In this document: piece by piece, positions 14,039 through 20,561 of the stretch
Layout: the number at the start of each line of letters is the position of its first letter
How positions within the stretch are numbered: position 1 is the stretch's first letter
Assembly: GCA_002451715.1 (NCBI GenBank)
Contig: DKDD01000198.1
Span: 1 to 20,561 of the forward strand
Source: Ruminococcaceae bacterium UBA6857
GTDB taxonomy: Bacteria > Bacillota > Clostridia > Oscillospirales > Acutalibacteraceae
Direction: 5' to 3'
Length of the DNA stretch: 20,561 bases
Notes under the pieces: generated by a model
Database searches by the model: none
Seen by the model: only the letters and a program-made list of their open reading frames with translations
What the model was told of the DNA's origin: nothing
Translations under genes and position numbers: made by a program

Positions 14039-15265
14039 ATGAAAAAGGAAAACATCAAAAAAATCGTTCTTGCATATTCCGGCGGACTTGACACATCAAT
14101 AATCATTCCGTGGCTCAAGGAAAACTATAACGATCCCGAAATCATCGCCGTTTCCGGCAATGTCGGCCAGGCAGACGAGCTTGATGGCCTTGAAGAAAAA
14201 GCAATCAAAACCGGTGCTTCAAAGCTTTATGTTGAAGACGTTACAAAAGAAATGCTTGAAGACTGCGTTTTCCCCTGTGTTCAGGCCGGAGCAAAATATG
14301 AAGAATACCTTCTCGGTACTGCATTCGCCCGTCCGTTCATTGCAAAAAGGCTTGTTGAAATTGCAAAGGCAGAAGGTGCCGACGCAATTTGCCACGGCTG
14401 CACCGGAAAAGGCAACGACCAGGTTCGTTTTGAACTTGCAATCAAAGCTCTTGCTCCCGAAATGACAATCATCGCCCCGTGGCGTGAATGGAGCATTAAA
14501 TCAAGGGAAGAAGAAATCGAATACGCCGAAGCGCACAACGTTCCCCTCAAAATCAACCGCGAAACCAACTATTCAAAGGACAAGAACATTTGGCACCTTT
14601 CGCATGAAGGTCTTGACCTTGAAGACCCGGCAAACGAACCGCTTTACAACAAAAAAGGCTTCCTTGAAATGGGTGTTTCGCCTGAAATGGCTCCCGATAA
14701 GCCGACCTATATTACAATTCATTTTGAAAAAGGCGTTCCGACCGCAGTTGACGGAAAAGAAATGGACGCGGTTGAACTTGTTTCAAAGCTCAACGAACTC
14801 GGCGGAGCAAACGGAATCGGTCTTCTTGACATTGTTGAAAACCGTCTTGTCGGCATGAAGTGCCGCGGCGTTTATGAAACTCCGGGCGGAACAATCCTCT
14901 ATAAGGCTCACGAAGTTCTTGAAACCCTTTGCCTTGACAAGGAAACCGCACATTACAAAGCTCTTGTTGCACAAAAGCTCGGCGAAATTCTTTATAACGC
15001 ACAGTGGTTCTCGCCGCTCACAGAAGCAATTCTCAGCTTTGTTAAATCAACCCAGAAAACCGTTACCGGCGATGTTACCCTCAAGCTTTATAAGGGCAAC
15101 ATGATCAATGCGGGCGTAACTTCAAAATATTCGCTTTATGATCCCGAAATCGCAACATTTGACGAGGACGAAGTTTATAACCAGGCCGACGCAACGGGCT
15201 TCATCAACCTTTACGGTCTTCCCTCAAAGGTTATGGCACAGATGAAAGCAAAGAACAACCTTTAA
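14039..15265 (+). CDS. argG: Argininosuccinate synthase
   Basis: Joins citrulline and aspartate using ATP in the penultimate step of arginine synthesis. The 408-residue protein has the PP-loop AYSGGLDTS (12-20), the conserved GCTGKGNDQVRFE, IIAPWREW, NIWHLSHEGLDLEDP and the C-terminal GxINLYGLPSKV, with the normal family length. The ATG at 14039 is 10 nt after GGAGG (14024-14028). It stands alone here: argH, the usual partner, is not downstream, where a hairpin and a convergent gene follow. Control by ArgR is likely from the ARG-box-like site over its promoter. The assignment is secure. Confidence 0.96.
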   Translation: MKKENIKKIVLAYSGGLDTSIIIPWLKENYNDPEIIAVSGNVGQADELDGLEEKAIKTGASKLYVEDVTKEMLEDCVFPCVQAGAKYEEYLLGTAFARPFIAKRLVEIAKAEGADAICHGCTGKGNDQVRFELAIKALAPEMTIIAPWREWSIKSREEEIEYAEAHNVPLKINRETNYSKDKNIWHLSHEGLDLEDPANEPLYNKKGFLEMGVSPEMAPDKPTYITIHFEKGVPTAVDGKEMDAVELVSKLNELGGANGIGLLDIVENRLVGMKCRGVYETPGGTILYKAHEVLETLCLDKETAHYKALVAQKLGEILYNAQWFSPLTEAILSFVKSTQKTVTGDVTLKLYKGNMINAGVTSKYSLYDPEIATFDEDEVYNQADATGFINLYGLPSKVMAQMKAKNNL

Positions 15266-15303
15266 TTTTTAAAAATATCTCCTTTATAATATACCAAATA
15301 GAG

Positions 15304-15337
15304 AACGGCTGCCGCAAAGAAAAATGCGGCAGCCGTT
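15304..15337. terminator. Shared hairpin between argG and the convergent DUF2804 gene
   Basis: A perfect 13-bp stem, AACGGCTGCCGCA (15304-15316) with TGCGGCAGCCGTT (15325-15337), has an 8-nt loop. T tracts are poor on both sides (GTGATTTT on plus, CTCTATTT on minus), but its place between convergent stops and its stem strength suggest a bidirectional terminator. Confidence 0.65.
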
Positions 15338-15364
15338 GTGATTTTAATTTAAATGTTTACTTAA

Positions 15365-16426
15365 TCAGAATCTGAGACTCTTGTCTTCGCCGATTCCGCT
15401 CATTCCGTCAAGGATATATTTGTTTCCGTCCGGGTCGCAGACATAGCCGGAAAGCGTTCCGAAAGTAACATGATAGTTGATGTCGATCACACCGCCGGGA
15501 ACACGCATGATAAAGCGATCTCCGATGTCAAACGTGATGTCAACCATTCCGTAAACGTCGCGGATACGCCACTTGTTGTATTCGGGATGTTCAAAACGAA
15601 CTGGAGTGAGAAGCGTTGTGTTGCCCTCAAACCAAATAAGGTTTTCGTTGTAATCGTTTTGGTTTGTCGATTGGTTTCTTGTGAGGTTGAAGCCGAAGAA
15701 CTTTCTTTCGCCGTTGATGTCCATCTTGCCCATGGTTGTTACCCAGTCATAGTGTGCAACATACGGATAGTAACCTCTGTGGTCATCAATTATTGCGGTG
15801 CTTTCTTCGTCTGTTTCATATCTTACGCCGTTGAACTCTACCCAGCCGGAAAGCTTGAAAAGGTCTTTCTGCGAATAAAGCGGACGGTTTGCGCCGAACG
15901 GAATTGAAACAATGCTCGGAAGCGAAACGCGGTTGAGCTCAACGTCATAGCTGACGGAATTTCCGCCCTTTTCGTCTTTTGCGTGACCCGTAACAAGAGC
16001 CTGACCTTTTTCAAAATGATTGATGCATTTGAGAACAACGTTTTTTCCGCGCGATTCGGTTGTGTCGCCGCTGAGAAGAGTGTTTGAAATTACGGCGCAG
16101 TTTTTCGGGAACATATCCTGGAACTTTGTGACCTTTTTTGATTTTTTGTCGTAAACCAAAGTAAGACCCGTTCCGAAAATGCCCATGTCGCAAACGGCGG
16201 TGAGAACAATGATGTCTTTGAGGTTGAGTTCGATCGCTTCCCAAAGGGTAAGCTTCATTTTGTTGAGAGCGTTCGGAAATTTTGAAGGTTTGTTGACTTT
16301 GAGAAAGTCCATTTTCGGAAATTCTTTGTCAAATGTTCCGAAATAGGCGTTGCCGTTTTCGTCAACAACGTTTTCCGGGGTGGGGACGGCTTTTCTTTTT
16401 TCAGAAAGTACGTCATAAAAATTCAT
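15365..16426 (-). CDS. DUF2804 family protein
   Basis: A 353-residue soluble protein with the hallmarks of DUF2804 (PF10974): DDHRGYYPYVAHYDWVTTMG (214-233), FGFNLTRNQS (244-253) and DITFDIGDRF with GTLSGYV near the C-terminus. Members are about 330-360 residues and have no established function; the many tryptophans and aromatic motifs in beta-strand patterns suggest a lipocalin-like or ligand-binding beta-rich fold (inference). No signal peptide or membrane segment is visible. The ATG follows AGGAGG (16435-16440). It has its own promoter 60 nt upstream and ends at a hairpin shared with argG. Confidence 0.85.
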   Translation of the reverse strand: MNFYDVLSEKRKAVPTPENVVDENGNAYFGTFDKEFPKMDFLKVNKPSKFPNALNKMKLTLWEAIELNLKDIIVLTAVCDMGIFGTGLTLVYDKKSKKVTKFQDMFPKNCAVISNTLLSGDTTESRGKNVVLKCINHFEKGQALVTGHAKDEKGGNSVSYDVELNRVSLPSIVSIPFGANRPLYSQKDLFKLSGWVEFNGVRYETDEESTAIIDDHRGYYPYVAHYDWVTTMGKMDINGERKFFGFNLTRNQSTNQNDYNENLIWFEGNTTLLTPVRFEHPEYNKWRIRDVYGMVDITFDIGDRFIMRVPGGVIDINYHVTFGTLSGYVCDPDGNKYILDGMSGIGEDKSLRF

Positions 16427-16487
16427 ATGTATTTCCTCCTTGGTTCTGCCGGAAAAACATGGTGGCAGAGATAAATCTTTCCATATA

Positions 16488-16517
16488 ATTATATACTTTT
16501 TTGCCGGTTCCTGTCAA
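16488..16517 (-). promoter_or_regulatory. Promoter of the DUF2804 gene
   Basis: On the minus strand TTGACA (16517-16512) and TATAAT (16493-16488) are both exact consensus hexamers with an 18-nt spacer. The -35 begins only 6 nt after the stop of the upstream methyltransferase gene. The leader (about 55 nt) contains a TCTGCC/GGCAGA inverted repeat (16445-16469). Confidence 0.75.
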
Positions 16518-16522
16518 TACAA

Positions 16523-17275
16523 TTACGGCTCTTTGACCGCCCGCGTTGCAAAGAAAGTTTCAACGTTGTGTTCGTGAAGATTGCCCGCACCGCTTGTGTC
16601 GCCGAAAATATCGGTGAGTCTGAATCCGGCTTTGAGCTGACCGCCGAGCTGTTCTTCAATCGTGTGCGAAAACTGAAAACCGGAATTGTCTTCTTCAAGA
16701 AATTTGCGGTGCTCTTCGTTTTTGAGCGGGTCAAACGGAAGAATGAAGCGCAGCACTTTTTCGTCGTTGTCGAAAGCAAAAGTCAGTCCGTTGTCAAGCC
16801 CGGACAAAAGAACGCCGCCTTTTTTGAGAATGCGGAAACATTCTTTCCAAAGAGGAAGAACCTCCTTGATATAAATATTTGAAACCGGGTGGAAAATAAG
16901 GTCAAAGCTTTCGTCTTCAAAAGGAAGCGGTTTTGACATGTCTGCACGGACAATTTCAATTTCATAGCCCTCTCTTTTTGAAACGGCACGTTCGTTTTCA
17001 AGCTGCATTTCGGAATAATCAAGAACGGTACATTTTGCGCCGAGTGCGGCAAAAACAGGCATTTGCTGACCGCCGCCGCTTGCAAGACCGAGAATTTTTT
17101 TGTTTTTGAGTTCTCCGAACCATTCGTGCGGAACAAACTTTGTCGGAGTAAGAAGAACGTTCCAATCGCCGCGCTTTGCTTTTTCAAAAGCTTCGTGCGA
17201 AATCGGTTTTCCCCATTCCCAGCCGTCATTTACCCATGAATCGACGGCTTTTGCGTTTATATCCTGATAATTCAT
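16523..17275 (-). CDS. Class I SAM-dependent methyltransferase
   Basis: A 250-residue Rossmann methyltransferase. Motif I, which binds SAM, is ILGLASGGGQQMPVFAALG (61-79), motif II is CTVLDYSEMQL (82-92), followed by VRADMSKPLPFEDESFDLIFHPVSNIYI (109 onward) and LKKGGVLLSG. The N-terminus (MNYQDINAKAVDSWVNDGWEWGKPIS) and the lack of other domains resemble small-molecule methyltransferases common in Clostridia; the substrate is unknown. The ATG shares ATGA with the TGA stop of queH, so translation is coupled in a four-gene operon. Whether it modifies tRNA together with QueH cannot be told; its motifs do not look like a known tRNA methylase. Confidence 0.85.
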   Translation of the reverse strand: MNYQDINAKAVDSWVNDGWEWGKPISHEAFEKAKRGDWNVLLTPTKFVPHEWFGELKNKKILGLASGGGQQMPVFAALGAKCTVLDYSEMQLENERAVSKREGYEIEIVRADMSKPLPFEDESFDLIFHPVSNIYIKEVLPLWKECFRILKKGGVLLSGLDNGLTFAFDNDEKVLRFILPFDPLKNEEHRKFLEEDNSGFQFSHTIEEQLGGQLKAGFRLTDIFGDTSGAGNLHEHNVETFFATRAVKEP

Positions 17276-17913
17276 TTTTGCCTTTCCTTTTCTTTTTCAA
17301 ATTCTTCGCGCTCTCTTTTTGAAAAAACGCAGCCGCAGTAATCCTGCCTGTAAAGGCCGTAATTTTTTGAAAGCTCAACCGAACGAAGATAGCCGTTCTT
17401 TTTTTTGAAATCGGACGGAAGATGGCGAACACCGAATTCTTTGCCCGCGGCTTCGCCGATTTCATTGAGCTTTTGCGCGTTTTTGAGCGGACTTATCGTA
17501 AGCGTTGTTGTGAAAAAATCAAAGCCGTGTTCCTTTGCATATTCTGCCGCTTTTTCAAGCCGAAGCTTAAAGCAGGCAAAGCACCTTTCGCCGCCTTCTT
17601 TTATATGTTCAAGCCCTTTTACCGCGGAGTAAAATTCTTTCGGGTCGCCTTTGATTTCGGCAAGCGAAATCGGATATTTCGACGGTAGGGACGCAACAAG
17701 TTTTCTTTGTTCGCCGACTCTTCTGTCATATTCTTCGGCAGGATAAAGGTTCGGATTGTAATAAAGAACGGTGATTTTGAAATGGTTTGAAAGATATTCA
17801 AGGCAGTAGCTGCTGCACGGAGCACAGCAGGAATGGAGCAAAAGGGTCGGAACACAGCCGTTCTTTTCGTTTTCTTCGATTATTTTTTCAAGCTCTTTTT
17901 GAAAGTTACGCAT
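17272..17913 (-). CDS. queH: Epoxyqueuosine reductase QueH
   Basis: Reduces epoxyqueuosine to queuosine in tRNA, the last step of queuosine synthesis; QueH (former DUF208) is the non-cobalamin alternative to QueG. The 213-residue protein has the CC motif in LHSCCAPCSSYCLEYL (Cys29, Cys30, Cys33, Cys37), RCFACFKLRLEKAA (Cys111, Cys114), the FTTTLTISPLKN segment, and RQDYCGCVFS (Cys193, Cys195). These match the cysteine set that binds an Fe-S cluster and extra metal in studied QueH. The start is ATG 17913 behind GGAG, overlapping the preceding gene's end by 8 nt; the longer frame upstream is inside that gene. No other queuosine genes are in the window. Confidence 0.93.
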   Translation of the reverse strand: MRNFQKELEKIIEENEKNGCVPTLLLHSCCAPCSSYCLEYLSNHFKITVLYYNPNLYPAEEYDRRVGEQRKLVASLPSKYPISLAEIKGDPKEFYSAVKGLEHIKEGGERCFACFKLRLEKAAEYAKEHGFDFFTTTLTISPLKNAQKLNEIGEAAGKEFGVRHLPSDFKKKNGYLRSVELSKNYGLYRQDYCGCVFSKREREEFEKEKERQK

Positions 17914-18364
17914 TGTTTTCTCCGTTTTCAAAAAGCATTTTTTCAAGAATTTCTGCCGCGTCAAAAATAAGGTCGGCACACGGACGTTTTTGGTAATATT
18001 CGGCTGTTCTTTTTTCGGGAACGGGAACGACTGCCTCGTTCGGTTCGAGTCCGAGAAGTTCGCGGCAGATTATCGAATCGTTGCGGTTTTTGAACTCTTT
18101 TGAAAATTCCTGAACTTTTTCATAGGCGGAAAGTTTATCTCGTCCGTCTTCTCCGCCGAAAACAAAGCCGAGAACCATTGCCGCGCCGCAAACCGCACCG
18201 CAGACTTCGCGTTGCCTTCCGACACCGCCGCCGAGCCCGCAGGAAAGTTTTACCCCCTGCGTTTCGGAAAGACCGATAACATCGGAAAACGCCGCAACAA
18301 CCGATGCCGAACAATTGAGTCCGGTTTTGAAGAATTCCTTTGCTTTTTCTGCTCTTTTCAACAT
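17906..18364 (-). CDS. C_GCAxxG_C_C family putative redox protein
   Basis: A 152-residue protein with the cysteine pattern of the C_GCAxxG_C_C family (PF09719): LNCSASV (Cys18), KLSCGLGGGVGRQREVCGAVCGAAMVLG (Cys42, Cys55, Cys59), IICRELLG (Cys100) and RPCADLI (Cys129). The family is widespread in anaerobes and assumed to be redox-active or metal-binding, but lacks a proven reaction. ATG 18364 follows GAGGTG; the frame could extend to 18415 but that would overlap the upstream gene. It lies 47 nt after the PHP gene and overlaps queH by 8 nt. A role as electron-transfer partner for the Fe-S enzyme QueH is a plausible inference. Confidence 0.88.
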   Translation of the reverse strand: MLKRAEKAKEFFKTGLNCSASVVAAFSDVIGLSETQGVKLSCGLGGGVGRQREVCGAVCGAAMVLGFVFGGEDGRDKLSAYEKVQEFSKEFKNRNDSIICRELLGLEPNEAVVPVPEKRTAEYYQKRPCADLIFDAAEILEKMLFENGENNA

Positions 18365-18411
18365 TGTCACCTCAATATGCCGACAGCCGTTTTCGGTTAA
18401 TCGGCTATAAT

Positions 18412-19125
18412 TCAAAAACTTTCAAGATATTCAACAAGCGCCTTTGCGCTGTTTTCTTTCAATTCAATTATATTCTCCGGAAGCCGCATATTTTCAAGAT
18501 AATGCGAATCCGAATTGCGAAGAATCAATTTTCCTCTTGTCGCCGGATATTTTTCGAGGTATACTTTTTCGTCTGCGTTCGGCGTAAGCTCAAAGGCATG
18601 AACGGCAAGCTTTTCGCCGAAAGTTCCCAAAGCCGAAATTATGCTGTATGAATTTCGGTCGATATGTGCCGGAAAACAAACGCCGCCGAATTTTTTCATA
18701 AGACCCGGCACGGCGTCGATGCTGACAAAGCTTGCCGCGGTGAGAAGAAGCTCTTCGTTTTCAATAATTGTGTCTTCACTGTCCATAACGCGCTGTTCGC
18801 CGAAAATTTCGGGTCGGTTTTTGATTTTCGGAACGTTTTTTTCAATGTATGCGCCGAAGCTTTCTGCGTTTTCAACGGACGAAAAAAGGCAGACAACGTG
18901 AATTTCTTCGCTTGTGCAAAGTTCCGTTCCGGGAACAACGGTGATGTTTGCTTTTTTTCCGGCTTCAACTGCCGCACGACAGTTTTTTGTGCTGTTGTGG
19001 TCGGTGAGCGCAATGATATCATAGCCGAGAATTTTTGCCATATTGACAAGGTTATAAGGAGTCATTTCGTTGTCGCCGCAAGGCGAAAGACACGAATGAA
19101 GATGAAAGTCATAATAAAGTTTCAT
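18412..19125 (-). CDS. PHP-domain metal-dependent phosphoesterase
   Basis: A 237-residue protein with the PHP metal-site motifs in order: YDFHLHSCLSPCGD (His8, His10), ALTDHNST (Asp42, His43), PGTELCTSEEIHVV (Glu68, His76), CFPAHIDR (His154) and RNSDSHYL (Asp206, His208). These would bind two or three metal ions for phosphomonoester or oligonucleotide hydrolysis, as in other stand-alone PHP proteins (for example nucleoside bisphosphate phosphatases); the substrate is not known. It is the first gene of the four-gene operon, with ATG 19125 behind GAGG at short spacing and a clear promoter upstream. The set of ligands looks complete, so the enzyme should be active. Confidence 0.9.
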   Translation of the reverse strand: MKLYYDFHLHSCLSPCGDNEMTPYNLVNMAKILGYDIIALTDHNSTKNCRAAVEAGKKANITVVPGTELCTSEEIHVVCLFSSVENAESFGAYIEKNVPKIKNRPEIFGEQRVMDSEDTIIENEELLLTAASFVSIDAVPGLMKKFGGVCFPAHIDRNSYSIISALGTFGEKLAVHAFELTPNADEKVYLEKYPATRGKLILRNSDSHYLENMRLPENIIELKENSAKALVEYLESF

Positions 19126-19191
19126 AACACCTCAAAAATTCCGAACGTTTTATGTGATGAAAGAGTAACGCGTTGCGGTTTATCAAGACAA

Positions 19192-19220
19192 ATAATAGCA
19201 CAGAAGCGAAAATTAGTCAA
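19192..19220 (-). promoter_or_regulatory. Promoter of the PHP / redox / queH / methyltransferase operon
   Basis: On the minus strand TTGACT (19220-19215) and TATTAT (19197-19192) are 17 nt apart. Transcription would start near 19185, leaving about 60 nt of leader. The divergent stretch 19221-19359 contains only AT-rich DNA and a short palindrome GTTGCGCAAC (19304-19313). Confidence 0.7.
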
Positions 19221-19359
19221 TTTTCGGTTGTGACGAAAAGAGGCGCTTTTTCTAATCAACAAAACAACCAATGCTGTCTATTTCTTTTTGCACACCGAAC
19301 AAAGTTGCGCAACAACTGAGCCGAAAAATTAAATTTTTTGTTATATTTAATAAACGGCA

Positions 19360-19388
19360 TTGACAGATTAGCACCTTTTTGGTAAAAT
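19360..19388 (+). promoter_or_regulatory. Promoter of the SCP2-like / aminotransferase operon
   Basis: TTGACA (19360-19365) and TAAAAT (19383-19388) are 17 nt apart, the same hexamers and spacing as the acyltransferase promoter. The leader of about 63 nt contains GTGTGT/ACACAC arms (around 19405-19434) that could form a hairpin before the AAGGAGG site. Confidence 0.75.
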
Positions 19389-19457
19389 ATTTACAATTAT
19401 AATAGTGTGTTACGCTCTGTTTGGGCTTACACACATACATAATAAGGAGGAATTTTC

Positions 19458-20219
19458 ATGACAGATGCCAAAACCTTAGCGTACATCAACCTTTACGGTA
19501 TTCTCGGCGCTTTGGAAAACCTGTGCGAACTTGACGAAGAGGCAAGCAAACTCGCGAACGTTAAAAAGCCGATTTCAATTGCTTTCAGCGTTAAAAACGG
19601 CCCCGACGCAACAATCACTTTCAAAAACGGAAGATGCAGAATGGAACAGGGTGTTGACCCGAACTGCAGCGTTCTTCTTCCTTTCTCTTCTTGCGAAAAA
19701 TTCAACGGACTTATTGACGGAACGGTTACTCCGATCCCTGTTAAGGGCTTTTCAAAAATCGGCTTCCTCCTCAATAACTTCACAAAGCTTACCGATATCC
19801 TCACAAAGTATCTCAGAGCCGACGAGGAATCGCTTAAAGACGAAAAGTTCTTTGAAACAAGCACAAAGCTTATGTTCTATTTGATCACCGTTGCCCTTGC
19901 ACAAATCGGCAACAATGATGAAATCGGCCGCTTCTCCGCAAGCTATATTCCCGACGGCATCATCGAGATGAGCATCAAAGATTCTGTTTCCGCAACAATC
20001 AGAATCAAGGATCATCATCTTGTTACAATCAAACAAAAACCCGAAAGCTATCGTTCAAAGATGGAATTCGGTTCAATCAAACTTGCAAGAGACCTCTTTG
20101 ACGGAAAAGTTAATGCAGTTGCCTGCATCGGCGAAGGAACCGTCACAATGTCAGGTCTTATCAATATGATTGATAACCTCAACAGAATACTCGACAGAGT
20201 TGCACTTTATTTGGCATAA
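19458..20219 (+). CDS. Tandem SCP2-like domain protein
   Basis: A 253-residue soluble protein that appears to hold two copies of an SCP2 (sterol-carrier-like) fold. Repeat 1 is about residues 39-119 (ISIAFSVKNGPDATITFKNG...GLIDGTVTPIPVKG...LTDILTKYL). Repeat 2 is about 167-248 (GIIEMSIKDSVSATIRIKDH...ARDLFDGKVNAVACIGEG...IDNLNRILDRV). They line up strand for strand, and the GLIDG/DLFDG hinge and closing helix coincide. SCP2 domains bind lipids or hydrophobic ligands. A helical linker (120-166) joins the two. The ATG follows AAGGAGG. The stop is 15 nt before an aminotransferase with an overlapping ribosome site, so the two are co-expressed. Ligand and role unknown; SCP2 assignment is from pattern, not a search. 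Confidence 0.72.
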   Translation: MTDAKTLAYINLYGILGALENLCELDEEASKLANVKKPISIAFSVKNGPDATITFKNGRCRMEQGVDPNCSVLLPFSSCEKFNGLIDGTVTPIPVKGFSKIGFLLNNFTKLTDILTKYLRADEESLKDEKFFETSTKLMFYLITVALAQIGNNDEIGRFSASYIPDGIIEMSIKDSVSATIRIKDHHLVTIKQKPESYRSKMEFGSIKLARDLFDGKVNAVACIGEGTVTMSGLINMIDNLNRILDRVALYLA

Positions 20220-20234
20220 GGAGGGTCTAAAGTA

Positions 20235-20561
20235 ATGAATATTCCGGTTTATGAAAATCATCAAAAGAGCAGAGAGATGTTCCAGAGAGCGACTCAGATC
20301 ATCCCCTCCGGTATCTATGGCCACCTCGGCCCCGCAGAAGGTCAGTTTATCCCCGTTTCAAATTGGCCCCTTTTTGCCGAAAAAGCAAAGGGTTCATATA
20401 TGTGGGACGTTGACGGCAACAAATATATCGACTATATGTGCGCATACGGTCCGAACGTTCTCGGCTATTGTGACGATGACGTTGACGCAGCCGCAATGAA
20501 GCAGATCGCACTCGGCAACTGCACAACAACCCCCGAAAAGGTTATGCTTGAATGTGCCGAC
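20235..20561 (+). CDS. Class III (GSAM-like) PLP aminotransferase, 3'-truncated by window
   Basis: The first 109 residues of a class III PLP-dependent aminotransferase. RATQIIPSGIYGHLGP, AKGSYMWDVDGNKYIDYMCAYGPNVLGYCDDDV and the helix before TTPEK match the N-terminus of glutamate-1-semialdehyde aminomutase-like enzymes, including the DVDGxxYIDY signature. The lysine that binds PLP lies beyond the window, so activity cannot be judged. It is probably not a true HemL, because IPSGIYGHLGP departs from the usual PGGVNSPVRAF and no haem genes are near. The ATG is 10 nt after AAGGAGGG (20218-20225), which overlaps the stop of the SCP2-like gene. The substrate is presumably an amino or keto acid linked to that protein's ligand. 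Confidence 0.85.
   Translation, partial: MNIPVYENHQKSREMFQRATQIIPSGIYGHLGPAEGQFIPVSNWPLFAEKAKGSYMWDVDGNKYIDYMCAYGPNVLGYCDDDVDAAAMKQIALGNCTTTPEKVMLECAD

Noticed and set aside
1..20561. CRISPR arrays, insertion sequences, attachment sites, tRNA or rRNA genes
   Set aside because: No regularly spaced repeats, transposase or integrase motifs, or tRNA/rRNA-like segments were seen on either strand.
20235..20561. Naming the aminotransferase hemL
   Set aside because: The N-terminal motif differs from true HemL, no haem genes are nearby and the catalytic lysine region is outside the window.

Overview
This window looks like chromosomal DNA of a moderately low-GC Gram-positive bacterium of the Firmicutes, most likely an anaerobic member of the Clostridia. 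Pointers are strong GGAGG-type ribosome binding sites before nearly every gene, several TTG starts that only make sense with those sites, TTGACA/TATAAT-type promoters, compact U-tailed hairpin terminators, a QueH-type epoxyqueuosine reductase, C_GCAxxG_C_C and DUF2804 family proteins, and a Bacillus-like aspartokinase gene. I see no IS element, phage gene, CRISPR array, rRNA or tRNA. The taxonomic call is inference.

Left to right: (1) 1-1308, the end of an operon of at least three tandem paralogues of a small exported beta-rich protein of unknown function, closed by a strong terminator. (2) 1404-5253, a promoter with a long, potentially structured leader, then two paralogous 12-TM MFS transporters separated by a terminator. 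(3) 5418-6740 (minus), an AI-2E/YtvI-type membrane protein. (4) 7002-9482, the hom-lysC pair for the aspartate pathway; lysC carries an internal Shine-Dalgarno site and in-frame ATG placed like the beta-subunit start of Bacillus aspartokinase II. (5) 9580-13685 (minus), four genes in two pairs: an HxxxDG acyltransferase with a zinc-ribbon 4-TM protein, and downstream an ECF-like sigma factor overlapping a 7-TM protein with a large predicted external domain. (6) 14039-15265, argG behind a promoter overlapped by an ARG-box-like palindrome. (7) 15365-19125 (minus), a DUF2804 protein with its own promoter and, upstream of it, a tight four-gene operon: PHP-domain protein, C_GCAxxG_C_C protein, QueH, methyltransferase. 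(8) 19458-end, a protein made of two SCP2-like repeats, followed 15 nt later by a class III aminotransferase cut by the window edge.

The amino-acid genes (hom, lysC, argG) are ordinary housekeeping. The parts that seem least described are the secreted paralogue array, the sigma/7-TM pair beside the acyltransferase/zinc-ribbon pair, the two MFS paralogues with external inserts at different places, and the duplicated SCP2-aminotransferase operon. All functional statements come from reading motifs by eye; no database search was run.
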